This document shows, piece by piece, positions 37,454 through 46,164 of a stretch of DNA of 64,000 nucleotides; position 1 is the stretch's first letter; every line of letters begins with the position of its first letter. The notes below the pieces were generated by a model that searched no databases, was not told the DNA's origin, and saw only the letters and a list, made by a program, of their open reading frames with translations. The stretch is taken from positions 620,001 to 684,000 of the forward strand of contig NZ_JASJND010000001.1 in assembly GCF_030065535.1 (NCBI RefSeq), in the 5' to 3' direction. Both the position numbers and the translations under genes were made by a program. This stretch comes from Microbacterium dauci. GTDB lineage: Bacteria; Actinomycetota; Actinomycetes; Actinomycetales; Microbacteriaceae.

Positions 37454-37724
37454 CACATCTCCAGTTCCATCGTCGGATGCAGCACGGGATCGGTGCGGCG
37501 AGCGTCCCGCTTCCTCGTCGTCCGTCCATGTCGCGAGCGGCAGAAGTCCCCACCATTCCAAACGCGGATTGTGGGATCGACCGAATCGCCGAATATGAGA
37601 GGGTCCTAAGACTGCGGCAACACTCCGGGGCTGGCCGATGATCTGTGCGTAGGCCATCGAGATCTGCGGACGTGGCATCCAGCGCTTCGAGGTAGGCGGG
37701 CAGTCGCCGGACTACGGTGAAGGT

Positions 37725-38138
37725 ATGCGCCGCGCGATCCTTCCACTCGGTGCCATCGTTCTCTTCACGCTCGCGGGATGCGCCGGGGAACCAGGCGGTG
37801 TCGAGGTGCCGGAGGGGTACGAGAATCTCCCGTCGTGTGCGGGTGAGTCGCTCACCGTGGAGGTGCTCGCCGGCCGCGGTGAGCCGTGCGACCTCGCGGG
37901 CTCCAGCCTGACGTTGCCGAACGGGCGCGGCGTGGTGATCGGCGAGGTCGGCGTGACTCGCGGCATCGGCGACGCGTCGGACGTCGAGTACACGGTCGTG
38001 AACTGGGGCGTCCCGGGCGTCGGGGTGTACGAAGTCGAGGGGTCGGAGCTCGTCCAGACGTGGGGCAGCACTGACGAGGCCGAGCGGCTCATGCTCGAAG
38101 CTGCCGAAGTCGGCGGCATCCGCGTTCCAGGGGAGTAG
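37725..38138 (+). CDS. Putative lipoprotein
   Basis: This 137-residue protein begins MRRAILPLGAIVLFTLAGCAGE: a signal peptide with a lipobox (TLAGC) whose Cys, near residue 19, would be lipidated and anchor the protein outside the membrane. Two further cysteines (PSCAGES and EPCDLAG) could form a disulfide. The rest is a small, acidic domain I do not recognise. It is a single gene followed by a type B repeat element. Confidence 0.8.
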   Translation: MRRAILPLGAIVLFTLAGCAGEPGGVEVPEGYENLPSCAGESLTVEVLAGRGEPCDLAGSSLTLPNGRGVVIGEVGVTRGIGDASDVEYTVVNWGVPGVGVYEVEGSELVQTWGSTDEAERLMLEAAEVGGIRVPGE

Positions 38139-38214
38139 CGCCGCGAGAAACCATTCGCGGCTCGAAACACCACCGCAGGGATGGTTTCTCGCGCAGGAGT
38201 GGTTTCTCGGCGGA
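38139..38214. repeat. Nested palindromic intergenic repeat, type B copy 2
   Basis: This begins at the stop codon of the lipoprotein gene. The left core CCGCGAGAAACCA (38141-38153) and right core TGGTTTCTCGG (38200-38210) are the outer inverted pair. A degenerate inner copy (CTCGAAACACCA, 38161-38172) faces an intact inverted copy (ATGGTTTCTCGCG, 38181-38193). The order of four cores is the same as in the element at 14.7 kb. Confidence 0.65.
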
Positions 38215-38311
38215 GCCGCGGCCACCCGTTCCGAGCGCGCCCAAAGCGAGGACCGGTAGCGTTGGGTCGTACCAACCGGACACCTGCACCGATTCAACAC
38301 AGGGACCCCCA

Positions 38312-39085
38312 TTGACTGAGATCCAGCGCCAGAGCTTCGACGCGCCCGGCCGCGCCATTCCGTTCATCGACGAGGGCGAGGGGCCCGCGCTGGTCCTCGT
38401 GCCCGCACAGGGCCTCGACATCGCCTACCTCGGCGGCCTCGCGAGCATCCTCGAAGAGGAGGGCTTCCGGATCATCCGCATCGGCTCACGTCGCCCGGGT
38501 GATGCTCCCGTCACGATGCACGACCTCGCGCAGGACGTCGCCGACGTGCTCGACTCCCTCGAGGTCACCGCCGCATGGATCGGCGGTCACGCCTTCGGCG
38601 GCGCCGTCGCCCGCACCTTCGCGCTCGACTTCCCCGGCCGCGCGCTCGGCGTGCTCATCCTCGGCGTCGAGGGCACCCGCCCGGTCGACGATGACGCCGC
38701 GCGGGCCGTGCAGGTCGCGTTCTCCGCGCCGGTCGACACCGACGACCGCGACGCGATCTCGGTCCTCGTCGGCGAGGGTATCGACCTGGATGCCGCGTGG
38801 AGCGTCTTCGCCGGCTCGCGCGACCACGCCGTTGAAGAACTGCAGAGCGCGGCGCTCGCGTCGACGCCCGTCGCCGAGTGGGCCTCGCTCGCCCAGAACC
38901 TGCCGATCCTGATCATCCAGGGCGCCGACGACCGCATCACGGTGCCGACCGCCGGTGACGACCTGCAGGCGACCGCGCCCGACCGCGCGAGCGTCGTCCG
39001 CCTTCCGGGCGCCGGACACCTGTTCCCGATGACGCACCCGGGCGAGACCGCGTTCCAGATCGAGGACTACCTGGGATGGGACTGA
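38312..39085 (+). CDS. Alpha/beta hydrolase-fold protein lacking the nucleophile serine
   Basis: This 257-residue protein starts at TTG (AGGGA upstream) and has the alpha/beta hydrolase fold, with the oxyanion region, GHAFGGAVA nucleophile elbow, Asp in GADDRITVP and His in GAGHLFPM. At the elbow the expected GxSxG Ser is Ala (A94; codon GCC at 38591-38593), while Asp and His remain. It therefore cannot act as a standard serine hydrolase and may be a binding protein, a cofactor-free oxygenase-like relative or an inactive homologue. It is 2 bp from the CopC gene on the same strand. Confidence 0.85.
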   Translation: MTEIQRQSFDAPGRAIPFIDEGEGPALVLVPAQGLDIAYLGGLASILEEEGFRIIRIGSRRPGDAPVTMHDLAQDVADVLDSLEVTAAWIGGHAFGGAVARTFALDFPGRALGVLILGVEGTRPVDDDAARAVQVAFSAPVDTDDRDAISVLVGEGIDLDAAWSVFAGSRDHAVEELQSAALASTPVAEWASLAQNLPILIIQGADDRITVPTAGDDLQATAPDRASVVRLPGAGHLFPMTHPGETAFQIEDYLGWD

Positions 39086-39087
39086 CC

Positions 39088-39633
39088 ATGCGCCGCCTCC
39101 GCGCCGGGCTCCTCGGCATCGCCCTCGCTGCCGTCGCCGTCGTGGGTGTCGCCGCACCGGCATCCGCTCACGACGAGCTCATCGGCAGCACCCCGGCCTC
39201 GGGCGAGCAGCTCGACGCCGCGCCGGTCGAGGTCGTGCTGACGTACTCGGCCGCGATCGCGACCGAAGGTGCAGCCGTGACGGTCGTCGACGCCGAGGGC
39301 ACGGAGTGGGCGGCAGGCGAGCACGTCATCGAGACGAACACCCTCTCCTTCCCGCTGAAGGCCGACATGCCCGAGGCCGGCTACCTCATCGAGTGGCGCG
39401 TCGTGTCGAGCGATGGCCACCCGATCAGCGGCACAATTCCGTTCGCCGTCGGCGACGCCGAGCCGTTGACCGAAGCGCCGACGGATGCCACGCCGACGCA
39501 ACCCGCGGGAAGCGACGCGAGCCTCACCCTCGCCATCACCGGCATCGCCTTCGGCGTCGTCGTCATCGGTCTCGTCGTGATCCTCGTCCTCGCCCGCCGC
39601 AAGCGCGCGAACGGACCTGCGAACCAGGACTGA
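39088..39633 (+). CDS. CopC-domain copper-binding membrane protein
   Basis: This 181-residue protein has a signal peptide (residues 1-26, ending APASA) followed directly by His, as in CopC proteins where the mature N-terminal His binds Cu(II). The CopC domain includes ELIGSTPASGEQL and the second copper motif SSDGHPISG. A Thr/Pro linker, one C-terminal helix and a basic tail (RRKRAN) follow. The ATG at 39088 is chosen because it gives a standard signal peptide; ATG 39076 is the alternative. The fused CopD part found in some family members is absent here. Confidence 0.88.
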   Translation: MRRLRAGLLGIALAAVAVVGVAAPASAHDELIGSTPASGEQLDAAPVEVVLTYSAAIATEGAAVTVVDAEGTEWAAGEHVIETNTLSFPLKADMPEAGYLIEWRVVSSDGHPISGTIPFAVGDAEPLTEAPTDATPTQPAGSDASLTLAITGIAFGVVVIGLVVILVLARRKRANGPANQD

Positions 39634-39659
39634 CCGCACCGAACCAACGCAGACACCGC

Positions 39660-39693
39660 AACGACCCCCGACCCATCAGGGCCGGGGGTCGTT
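39660..39693 (+). terminator. Terminator after the CopC gene
   Basis: AACGACCCCCG (39660-39670) and CGGGGGTCGTT (39683-39693) make a perfect 11-bp stem ending in T, between convergent stop codons of the CopC and DJ-1 genes. Confidence 0.85.
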
Positions 39694-39704
39694 CGTGTGA
39701 GGGG

Positions 39705-40253
39705 TCACACCGTCTGTGCGGCGTGCGGGCCCTCCTCGATCTCTTCGATCACCTTCGCGTTGAACGCGGGCAAGTCGTCGGGCGTGCGGCTCGAGACGAG
39801 CCCGGCGTCGACGATCACCTCGGCGTCTTCCCAGACCGCGCCGGCGTTGACCAGGTCGGTTCGCAGGCTCGGGTAGCTCGTGAGCTTGCGGCCGCCGAGC
39901 ACGTCGGCCTCGGCGAGAATCCACGCCGCGTGGCAGATCGCCGCGACCGGTTTGTGCTGCGCGAAGAAGTCACGCGTGAACCGCACCGCGTCGGCGTCGA
40001 GCCGCAGGTGGTCGGCGTTCACGACGCCGCCCGGCAAGACGAGGGCGTCGAATGTGCCGGCATCCGCTTCAGCAGACGTGATGTCGACCGATTGCTCGTG
40101 GCCGTTCTTGCCCGAGATCGGATCGGATGCCGGAGCGACCATCACGACCTCCGCACCGGCGTCGGCGAGGGCGCCCCACGGCGAGGTCAGTTCGCTGTCT
40201 TCGAATCCATCGGTCGCGAGGAACGCGACGCGCTTTCCGGTGAGAGTGCTCAT
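39705..40253 (-). CDS. DJ-1/PfpI-family type 1 glutamine amidotransferase-like protein
   Basis: This 182-residue protein has the family nucleophile elbow AAICHAAW with the catalytic Cys, the Glu in ATDGFEDSEL that polarises it, and the C-terminal LVSSRTPDDLPAFNAKVIEEI typical of the YhbO/PfpI group. Members act as protective deglycase/hydratase-like or chaperone enzymes against carbonyl or general stress. The ATG at 40253 has CGGAGG upstream. It is a single gene between convergent CopC and a divergent small peptide gene. Confidence 0.92.
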   Translation of the reverse strand: MSTLTGKRVAFLATDGFEDSELTSPWGALADAGAEVVMVAPASDPISGKNGHEQSVDITSAEADAGTFDALVLPGGVVNADHLRLDADAVRFTRDFFAQHKPVAAICHAAWILAEADVLGGRKLTSYPSLRTDLVNAGAVWEDAEVIVDAGLVSSRTPDDLPAFNAKVIEEIEEGPHAAQTV

Positions 40254-40295
40254 GCCTCCGACGCTAGGTTCGCGACCCCGACGCGCCGGAGGGGG

Positions 40296-40324
40296 TTGAC
40301 CGCGGCCCACACTGCGGCTACCGG
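40296..40324 (+). promoter_or_regulatory. Promoter for a leaderless Cys-rich peptide gene
   Basis: TTGACC (40296-40301) and TACCGG (40319-40324), 17 bases apart, fit -35 and -10 boxes. Seven bases later lies the ATG at 40332, which is the distance expected if transcription begins at that A. No Shine-Dalgarno sequence is present, consistent with a leaderless mRNA. Confidence 0.45.
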
Positions 40325-40331
40325 GCGTAGC

Positions 40332-40463
40332 ATGGCGTGCATGGCCACCTCGAACCTCCCCGCCCCGACCCTGCAGCCGATCGTCACCGACGACAAGAAC
40401 CTCATCGAGGTCGTCGACGAAGGCGCGTCCTGCTGCGGCGGCGGGTGCTGCAGCACCAACTGA
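40332..40463 (+). CDS. 43-residue Cys-rich peptide ending in CCGGGCC
   Basis: The peptide begins MACMATSNLPAPTLQPIV, has an acidic middle (TDDKNLIEVVDEG) and ends ASCCGGGCCSTN. Four cysteines in CCGGGCC form a compact metal-chelating knot or could carry redox or RiPP-type chemistry. The gene has its own promoter-like boxes and a very strong terminator. If the mRNA is leaderless the ATG at 40332 is used; otherwise ATG 40341 gives 40 residues (MATSNLPAPT...). I know of similar tiny CCGGGCC peptides in actinobacteria, but no assigned role. It is too short for many annotation pipelines. Confidence 0.65.
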   Translation: MACMATSNLPAPTLQPIVTDDKNLIEVVDEGASCCGGGCCSTN

Positions 40464-40481
40464 TCGCAGTAGCGCAGACGT

Positions 40482-40509
40482 GAAGAGCCGCCCCGAGGGG
40501 CGGCTCTTC
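40482..40509. terminator. Strong terminator after the Cys-rich peptide gene
   Basis: GAAGAGCCGCCC (40482-40493) pairs with GGGCGGCTCTTC (40498-40509) over 12 bp with loop CGAG. It is followed by GTCGTTG and lies between convergent genes, so it can serve both the peptide gene and the MFS gene. Confidence 0.85.
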
Positions 40510-40526
40510 GTCGTTGTCCGGCTGGC

Positions 40527-42011
40527 TCAGTGACCGGCGCCCACGGGGGCGTCCGGGTTATCGGCCGGCTTCTTGATCAGGAACGCGCCAACCAGCAGCG
40601 GGATCGCGATGATCGCCGAGATGAGGAACGCCATGTGCGTGCCGGCGGCACCGGCGGCAGCGGCATCCACTCCGTCGGCGACCTGCGCCGCGGTGATCGA
40701 CGTCATGACGGTCACCATGACCGCGATGCCGGCGGCACCGGCGACCTGCTGCACCGTGTTGACGATCGCCGAGCCGTACGAGACGAACGCCTTGTCGAGC
40801 GAGCCGAGGGCTGCGGTGAACAGCGGCGTGAACGACATCGCGAGCCCGAGCGACAACACCGTCTGCGCCACGACGACCGCCCAGACCGCGACGTTCTCGT
40901 CGAACGTCGTGAACATCCACAGTGTGCCGACGACGAGGACGGCGCCGGGGATGAGGAGCACCTGCGTGCCCTTCGCGTCGTAGATGCGGCCGATGAAGGG
41001 AGCTGCGACACCCATGAGGATCGCACCGGGGAGGACGGCGAAGCCGGCCGCGGTCGACGACATCCCGAGGACGTTCTGCATGTAGAGCGGCAGGACGATG
41101 ATCGTGCCGAAGAACGCCATCGACATGATGGTCGCCTGCAGGATCGACAGCGTGAAGTTGCGGCTGCGGAACACGCGCAGGTCGAGGAGTGCGTCGTCGA
41201 TCTTCTGCAGGCGCAGCTGACGCCGCACGAAGAGGGCGAGCGCGACCACGCCGATCGAGATCGGGACGATCAACATCATCGGCGACGGCGCCGCGGCGTC
41301 GTGCGAGGTCGAACCGCCGTGGCCACCGCCGATCTGGCTGAGGCCGTAGACGAGCCCGCCGAACCCGAATGCGGACAGCACGACCGAGAGCAGGTCGAGC
41401 GGTGCGTGCGTCTGCTCGCCGAGGTTGTGGATCCACTTCGCGCCGACCGCCAGCGCGACGAGTGCGATGGGCAGGACGACGCCGAAGGTGATGCGCCAGC
41501 TCAGCGCCTCGCTGATGACGCCCGACATCACCGGGCCGATCGCGGGGGCGAAGGAGATGACGATCGAGACGCGGCCCATCATCCGACCGCGCGACTGCGG
41601 CGGCACGATCGTCATCAGCGTGGTCATCAGCAGCGGCATCATGATCGCCGTGCCGGACGCCTGGACGACGCGTGCACCGACGAGCACCGGGAAGGCGGGG
41701 GCGATCGCCGCGATGAGCGTGCCGAGCGAGAACAGCGACATCGCGGTCACGAACACCTGACGGGTCGTGAACCGCTTGATGAGGAAGCCGGTCGTCGGGA
41801 TGACGACGGCCATCGTCAGCATGAACGCCGTGGTGAGCCACTGTGCGTCGTTCTCGGTGACGCCGAGGTCTTCGGCGACGTGCGGGATCGCGACGCCCAT
41901 CGTGGTCTCGTTGAGGATCGCGACGAACGCGGCCGCGAGCAGCAGCCAGACGACGCGGCTCTCCTCGGGGCGAAGCATCGGAGCCGGGGAAGTGCGGACG
42001 GAATCGGTCAA
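40527..42011 (-). CDS. MFS multidrug exporter, DHA2 (EmrB/QacA) family
   Basis: This 494-residue protein has about 14 transmembrane helices. The DHA2 signatures are visible: LNETTMGVAIPHVAEDLG near helix 1, WLTTAFMLTMAVVIP, the loop GFLIKRFTTRQVF and motif C region GPVMSGVISEALSWR. These proteins expel drugs or lipophilic compounds using the proton gradient. The TTG at 42011 is chosen because CAGGAG lies seven bases upstream; longer in-frame starts have no ribosome-binding site. It diverges from an ABC exporter with a 169-bp intergenic region. Confidence 0.92.
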   Translation of the reverse strand: MTDSVRTSPAPMLRPEESRVVWLLLAAAFVAILNETTMGVAIPHVAEDLGVTENDAQWLTTAFMLTMAVVIPTTGFLIKRFTTRQVFVTAMSLFSLGTLIAAIAPAFPVLVGARVVQASGTAIMMPLLMTTLMTIVPPQSRGRMMGRVSIVISFAPAIGPVMSGVISEALSWRITFGVVLPIALVALAVGAKWIHNLGEQTHAPLDLLSVVLSAFGFGGLVYGLSQIGGGHGGSTSHDAAAPSPMMLIVPISIGVVALALFVRRQLRLQKIDDALLDLRVFRSRNFTLSILQATIMSMAFFGTIIVLPLYMQNVLGMSSTAAGFAVLPGAILMGVAAPFIGRIYDAKGTQVLLIPGAVLVVGTLWMFTTFDENVAVWAVVVAQTVLSLGLAMSFTPLFTAALGSLDKAFVSYGSAIVNTVQQVAGAAGIAVMVTVMTSITAAQVADGVDAAAAGAAGTHMAFLISAIIAIPLLVGAFLIKKPADNPDAPVGAGH

Positions 42012-42180
42012 AGAGTGGCTCCTGGGAAGTGTCGAATCCGAGTGTCGTGGCGACGTGTCGCGTGGGCGTGCGGCGACACCGCCGACGCAAGCTTTCAAGC
42101 CTAACGAATGCTGGGAGCCGTCCATTCCTGGAACGGGCGAATTGGTCCACCGGATCCTGCACGGGTTTACGGTGGACGAC

Positions 42181-44061
42181 GTGAGCATGCGCGGACCCGG
42201 TGGTGGGCGACACGGGTTCCGCGCTGTCGACGAGGAGGCGCAGCGGCGGAGCAACGCCGAGGCCCCGCGCGTGCCGAACCTCGGCCGGCGCGTCGTCGCG
42301 CTGTTCCGTCCCTATCGAGCCCGTCTCGCCGTCACCGCGACCCTCGTCGTCGCCGGCGCCGCGTTGGGTGTCATCCCACCGCTGCTCGTGCAGCGTGTGT
42401 TCGACGACGCGCTGTTCCCGCTCGATGGATCCGAACCGCGGATGCCGCTCCTCGCCGCCCTCGTCGGCGTGATGATCGGCTTGTTCGTCCTCTCGGCCGT
42501 GCTCGGCATCGCGCAGACCTGGCTCACCTCGACCGTCGGCAACCGCGTCACCGGTGATCTCCGGGTGCGCCTGTTCGAGCACCTCCAGGCGATGGACCTC
42601 GCCTTCTTCACCCGCACCAAGACCGGCGTCATCCAGTCCCGGCTGCAGAACGACGTCGGTGGGGTGTCGGGCGTCCTCACCAACACGGTCACGAGCGTGC
42701 TGGGGAACACCGTCACCGTGGCATCCGCGGTCGTCGCGATGCTCCTCATCGACTGGCGCCTCACGATCATCGCGGTCATCCTCATGCCGCTGCTGGTCGC
42801 GGTCCAGCGGCGCGTCGGGCAGGTGCGCGCGCGCATCGCCGGTCAGACGCAGGAGTCGCTCTCCGAGCTCAGCGCCATCACGCAGGAGACGCTGAGCGTC
42901 TCCGGCATCCTGCTGTCGAAGTCGTTCAACCGCCAGCGTGCCGAATCGGCTCGGTACGCGGCCGAGAATCGCACGCAGATCGGTCTGCAGGTGCGGCAGG
43001 CGATGAGCGGGCAGGGCTTCTTCGCCGTCGTGCAGGTCATCATGGCGTCGGTGCCGGCGGTCATCTACTTCGTCGCGGGGTTCTTCATCACCGGCGACGG
43101 GTCATCACTGTCAGCCGGTGCGATCGTCGCGTTCACGACCGTGCAGGCGCGACTGCTCATGCCGCTCATGGGCCTCATGCGCGTCGCCCTCGACCTGCAG
43201 ACGTCGCGCGCGCTGTTCGCCCGGATCTTCGAGTATCTCGACCTGGTGCCGGCGATCAGTGATCGAGCCGACGCGATCGCGGTGGCCGATGCGCCCGGGC
43301 CGATCGGGCGCGTCGAGTTCCGCGACGTGTCGTTCCGCTACCCGGATGCCGCACCCGACACCCGTGCCACGCTCGACGGCGTGTCGTTCGTCGCTGAGCC
43401 GGGTCGCCATGTCGCGTTCGTCGGCCCGTCCGGCGCCGGCAAGTCGACGATCCTGTCGCTCGCGCCGCGGCTGTACGAGGCAACCTCGGGAGCGGTGCTG
43501 TTCGCGGGCGAGGACGTCCGTGCGCTCCGCCGGGAGTCGATCATCGATCACGTGGGGCTCGTCTCGCAGGAGACGTACCTGTTCCACGCGACGATCCGAG
43601 AGAACCTTCGGTATGCGAGACCCGATGCGACGGATGCCGAGATCGAGGCCGCCTGCGTCGCGGCGAACATCCACGACGCGATCGCCGGGTTCGAGCTCGG
43701 CTACGACACGGTCGTCGGCGAGCGGGGCTACCGCCTCTCGGGCGGCGAGAAGCAGCGCATCGCGATCGCACGGGTGCTACTGAAGGATCCGCCGGTGCTG
43801 CTGCTCGACGAGGCGACATCGGCGCTCGACACCGTGTCGGAACGGGTCGTGCAGACGGCCATCGATGCGGCCGCACGAGGACGGACGACGCTCTCGATCG
43901 CCCACCGCCTGTCGACGGTGGTCGGCGCCGACGTCATCCACGTCGTCGACGGCGGCCGCATCGTCGAGTCGGGCACGCACACGGAGCTCCTCGCGTTCGG
44001 CGGCCTCTACGCCGACCTCGCGGCCCAGCAGCTCGCCGCCGGGCGTCTCGACGGGGTCTAG
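42181..44061 (+). CDS. ABC exporter half-transporter (fused membrane and ATPase domains)
   Basis: This 626-residue protein has six membrane helices (about residues 40-330) and a C-terminal ATPase with Walker A GPSGAGKST (about 415-423), Q-loop VGLVSQETYLF, signature LSGGEKQRI, Walker B PVLLLDEATSALD and H-loop SIAHRLS. It would act as a homodimer exporting lipids, peptides or drugs. The GTG at 42181 is picked because the upstream frame overlaps the divergent MFS gene and promoter. The gene stands alone; the glycosyltransferase after it is on the other strand. Confidence 0.93.
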   Translation: MSMRGPGGGRHGFRAVDEEAQRRSNAEAPRVPNLGRRVVALFRPYRARLAVTATLVVAGAALGVIPPLLVQRVFDDALFPLDGSEPRMPLLAALVGVMIGLFVLSAVLGIAQTWLTSTVGNRVTGDLRVRLFEHLQAMDLAFFTRTKTGVIQSRLQNDVGGVSGVLTNTVTSVLGNTVTVASAVVAMLLIDWRLTIIAVILMPLLVAVQRRVGQVRARIAGQTQESLSELSAITQETLSVSGILLSKSFNRQRAESARYAAENRTQIGLQVRQAMSGQGFFAVVQVIMASVPAVIYFVAGFFITGDGSSLSAGAIVAFTTVQARLLMPLMGLMRVALDLQTSRALFARIFEYLDLVPAISDRADAIAVADAPGPIGRVEFRDVSFRYPDAAPDTRATLDGVSFVAEPGRHVAFVGPSGAGKSTILSLAPRLYEATSGAVLFAGEDVRALRRESIIDHVGLVSQETYLFHATIRENLRYARPDATDAEIEAACVAANIHDAIAGFELGYDTVVGERGYRLSGGEKQRIAIARVLLKDPPVLLLDEATSALDTVSERVVQTAIDAAARGRTTLSIAHRLSTVVGADVIHVVDGGRIVESGTHTELLAFGGLYADLAAQQLAAGRLDGV

Positions 44062-44068
44062 GCGACCG

Positions 44069-45034
44069 TCACCAGAGCCGTGCGGCGCCCAGCAGGGGAG
44101 CGGATGTCGCGTCGAGCACGAGCTGCTCGCGCTCGGCACGGGCGCCGAGTTCGCGGACGAAGTCGCCGACCGCGCGCCGGTAGGCGTCGTCCACGTGCGC
44201 CCGGGCGATGCGGACGAGCGGCGGCGTGTCCATGTCGAGGATGAGCCGCACGCGGGATGCCGCGGCGCCCCGGTGTCCGCCGGCGTCGAGCACCGCGAGT
44301 CCGCCCCGGAGCCCGTCGAGGTAGTCGTGCAGGACCGGGACCGCAGCCTTGTGCTGCGTGATCGACGACCCGTCCGCGCGCTCCCGCCAGTGCACGACGA
44401 CGTCGGGGACCACGTCGATCCCGCGGGCCTTCGTGTAGAGCAGCTGCGCGACGACTTGGTCTTCGTACGCGCGACCCTCGGTGAAGCGGATGCCGCCCCG
44501 TCGCCACAACTCGATGCGGCTGACCTTCGACCAGGCGACGATGTTCCCCGAGACGTCGGGGTGGTCGGTGAGCGTCGCACCGCTGCGTGCGGGGTCGGTG
44601 GCCGCCGACACCCACGGTTGCACGACGCCGGGGGAGTACCCTCCGTCGACGTCTGGGCGGAGGCGGACGTACGCGCCAACCGCGATGTCGCTGCCGCTGT
44701 GTTCGAGCGCCCCGACGAGTGCCGCCAGCGCGCCGGGCAGCATCACGTCGTCGGCGTCGAGGAAGCCGACGAACGGCGTCTCGACGAGATCGAGCGCGAC
44801 GTTGCGCGCGGCGCCGAGCCCGCGCGCAACGTCGTGGCGGACCAGCGTGAAGCGGTCGTCCGAGGCGGCGGCATCCGCGAAGATCTGGGCCGTCTCGTCG
44901 ATCGAGCCGTCGTCGACCAGGATCGCGTGCCAGCGCTCGAGCTGCTGCGCGCGAAGCGACGCGATCGCCTCGGCCGCGAAGGCGCCGACATCGCGACCGG
45001 GCACGATGACGGTGACGATCGGGCTGGACATCAT
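44069..45034 (-). CDS. Family 2 glycosyltransferase
   Basis: This 321-residue protein begins with a GT-A fold: TVIVPGRDVGAFAAEAIASL, the nucleotide-binding ILVDDGSIDET, and DxD motif GFLDADDVML (metal and UDP-sugar binding). There is no transmembrane segment, so it is likely a cytosolic or peripheral sugar transferase for cell-wall or surface glycans. The ATG at 45034 overlaps the stop of the cysteine desulfurase by 4 bp (ATGATG, with two adjacent start codons), so it is the distal gene of the NAD operon. It has no obvious NAD role. Confidence 0.88.
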   Translation of the reverse strand: MMSSPIVTVIVPGRDVGAFAAEAIASLRAQQLERWHAILVDDGSIDETAQIFADAAASDDRFTLVRHDVARGLGAARNVALDLVETPFVGFLDADDVMLPGALAALVGALEHSGSDIAVGAYVRLRPDVDGGYSPGVVQPWVSAATDPARSGATLTDHPDVSGNIVAWSKVSRIELWRRGGIRFTEGRAYEDQVVAQLLYTKARGIDVVPDVVVHWRERADGSSITQHKAAVPVLHDYLDGLRGGLAVLDAGGHRGAAASRVRLILDMDTPPLVRIARAHVDDAYRRAVGDFVRELGARAEREQLVLDATSAPLLGAARLW

Positions 45035-46164
45035 CGCGATCGTACCGCCGCGACGGCAGCGGCGACCGCGTCGGCGACGGGGGATGCGTCGCCCGCGACG
45101 TGGTGGCCGAATGTGAACCGGACGGCGGTCTGCGCCACCTCGGGGGCGACGCCGAGTGCGACGAGCACGTGCGACGGCTCGTCGCTGCCGGCGGCGCACG
45201 CCGACCCGCTCGACGACACGACGCCGCGGCGTTCGAGTTCGAGCAGCACCGCTTCGCCCGAGACACCTGCGAACGTGAAGCTCGCGGTGCCGGGCAGCCG
45301 GTGCACCGGGTCGCCGGTGAGTGACGCCTCGGGGATGAGCTCGAGCACGCGGGCGGTGAATCCATTGCGGAGCGCCCCCACGCGGGCTGACGTCTCTTCA
45401 CGCTCCGTCTCGGCAAGTTCGAGCGCCACCGCCATCGCGACGGCGCCGGCGACGTGCTCGGTGCCGCTGCGGCGTCCGCGCTCCTGGCCGCCGCCGTGCA
45501 GCAGTGGTTCGAGCGGGATCCGACCGCGGATCGCCAACACGCCGGTACCGTGCGGCGCGCCCAGCTTGTGGCCCGCGACCGACAGCGCATCGGCACCCGT
45601 CCCGGCGAGCGGCAACCAGCCGGCGGCTTGCACCGCGTCGAGGTGCAGCGGCACTTTGCCAACCACCGCGGCGATCGCCTCGACGTCCTGCACCGTCCCG
45701 ACCTCGTTGTTCGCGTACCCGACGCTCACGAGCACGGTCTCGTCCCGCATGGCCGCGCGCACCTCGTCCGGGTCGATCCGCCCGGTGGGGTCCACCGGCA
45801 CCCGCGTCACCGACGCTCCGTGCACGCGTTCCAGGTACTCGCACGACGCCAGCACCGATTCGTGCTCGATCGGCGACGTGATGATGTGGGGACGGATGCC
45901 GCGCCCCAGCGCCGCCGCAATTGCGATGCCCTTGATCGCCAGGTTGTTGGCCTCGGTGCCACCCGAGGTGAACACGATGTCGCCAGGACGCATCCCGAAG
46001 ACGTGCGCCACACGACGCCTGGCGTCGTCGAGGGCCGCGGCCATGTCTTCACCGACGGTGTGGTGGCTCGACGCGTTGCCGTGGCGCTCGCCCAGGAACG
46101 GGAGAATCGCGTCACGGACCTCCGGGCGCACCGGCGCGCTGGCGGCGTGGTCGAGGTACAGCAT
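45031..46164 (-). CDS. Cysteine desulfurase (NadS-like) in the NAD operon
   Basis: This 377-residue PLP enzyme carries the PLP-lysine motif ALSVAGHKLGAPHG and the catalytic-Cys loop VSSSGSACAAGSDEP. It converts cysteine to alanine and supplies sulfur for iron-sulfur clusters. It follows nadC directly, and nadA encodes a 4Fe-4S enzyme. In corynebacteria a desulfurase called nadS lies in the nadA-nadC operon and is needed for NadA maturation, so the same job is likely. The N-terminus MLYLDHAASAPVRPEVRDAI is standard, and the start overlaps the nadC stop by 1 bp. Confidence 0.93.
   Translation of the reverse strand: MLYLDHAASAPVRPEVRDAILPFLGERHGNASSHHTVGEDMAAALDDARRRVAHVFGMRPGDIVFTSGGTEANNLAIKGIAIAAALGRGIRPHIITSPIEHESVLASCEYLERVHGASVTRVPVDPTGRIDPDEVRAAMRDETVLVSVGYANNEVGTVQDVEAIAAVVGKVPLHLDAVQAAGWLPLAGTGADALSVAGHKLGAPHGTGVLAIRGRIPLEPLLHGGGQERGRRSGTEHVAGAVAMAVALELAETEREETSARVGALRNGFTARVLELIPEASLTGDPVHRLPGTASFTFAGVSGEAVLLELERRGVVSSSGSACAAGSDEPSHVLVALGVAPEVAQTAVRFTFGHHVAGDASPVADAVAAAVAAVRSR

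Noticed and set aside
37454..37678. N-terminal extension of the 48-residue membrane protein, with an IIGQPRSVAAVLG stretch recalling alkyltransferase-like proteins
   Set aside because: The similarity is only a few residues, with no catalytic PCHR motif, and no ribosome-binding site supports the longer start.
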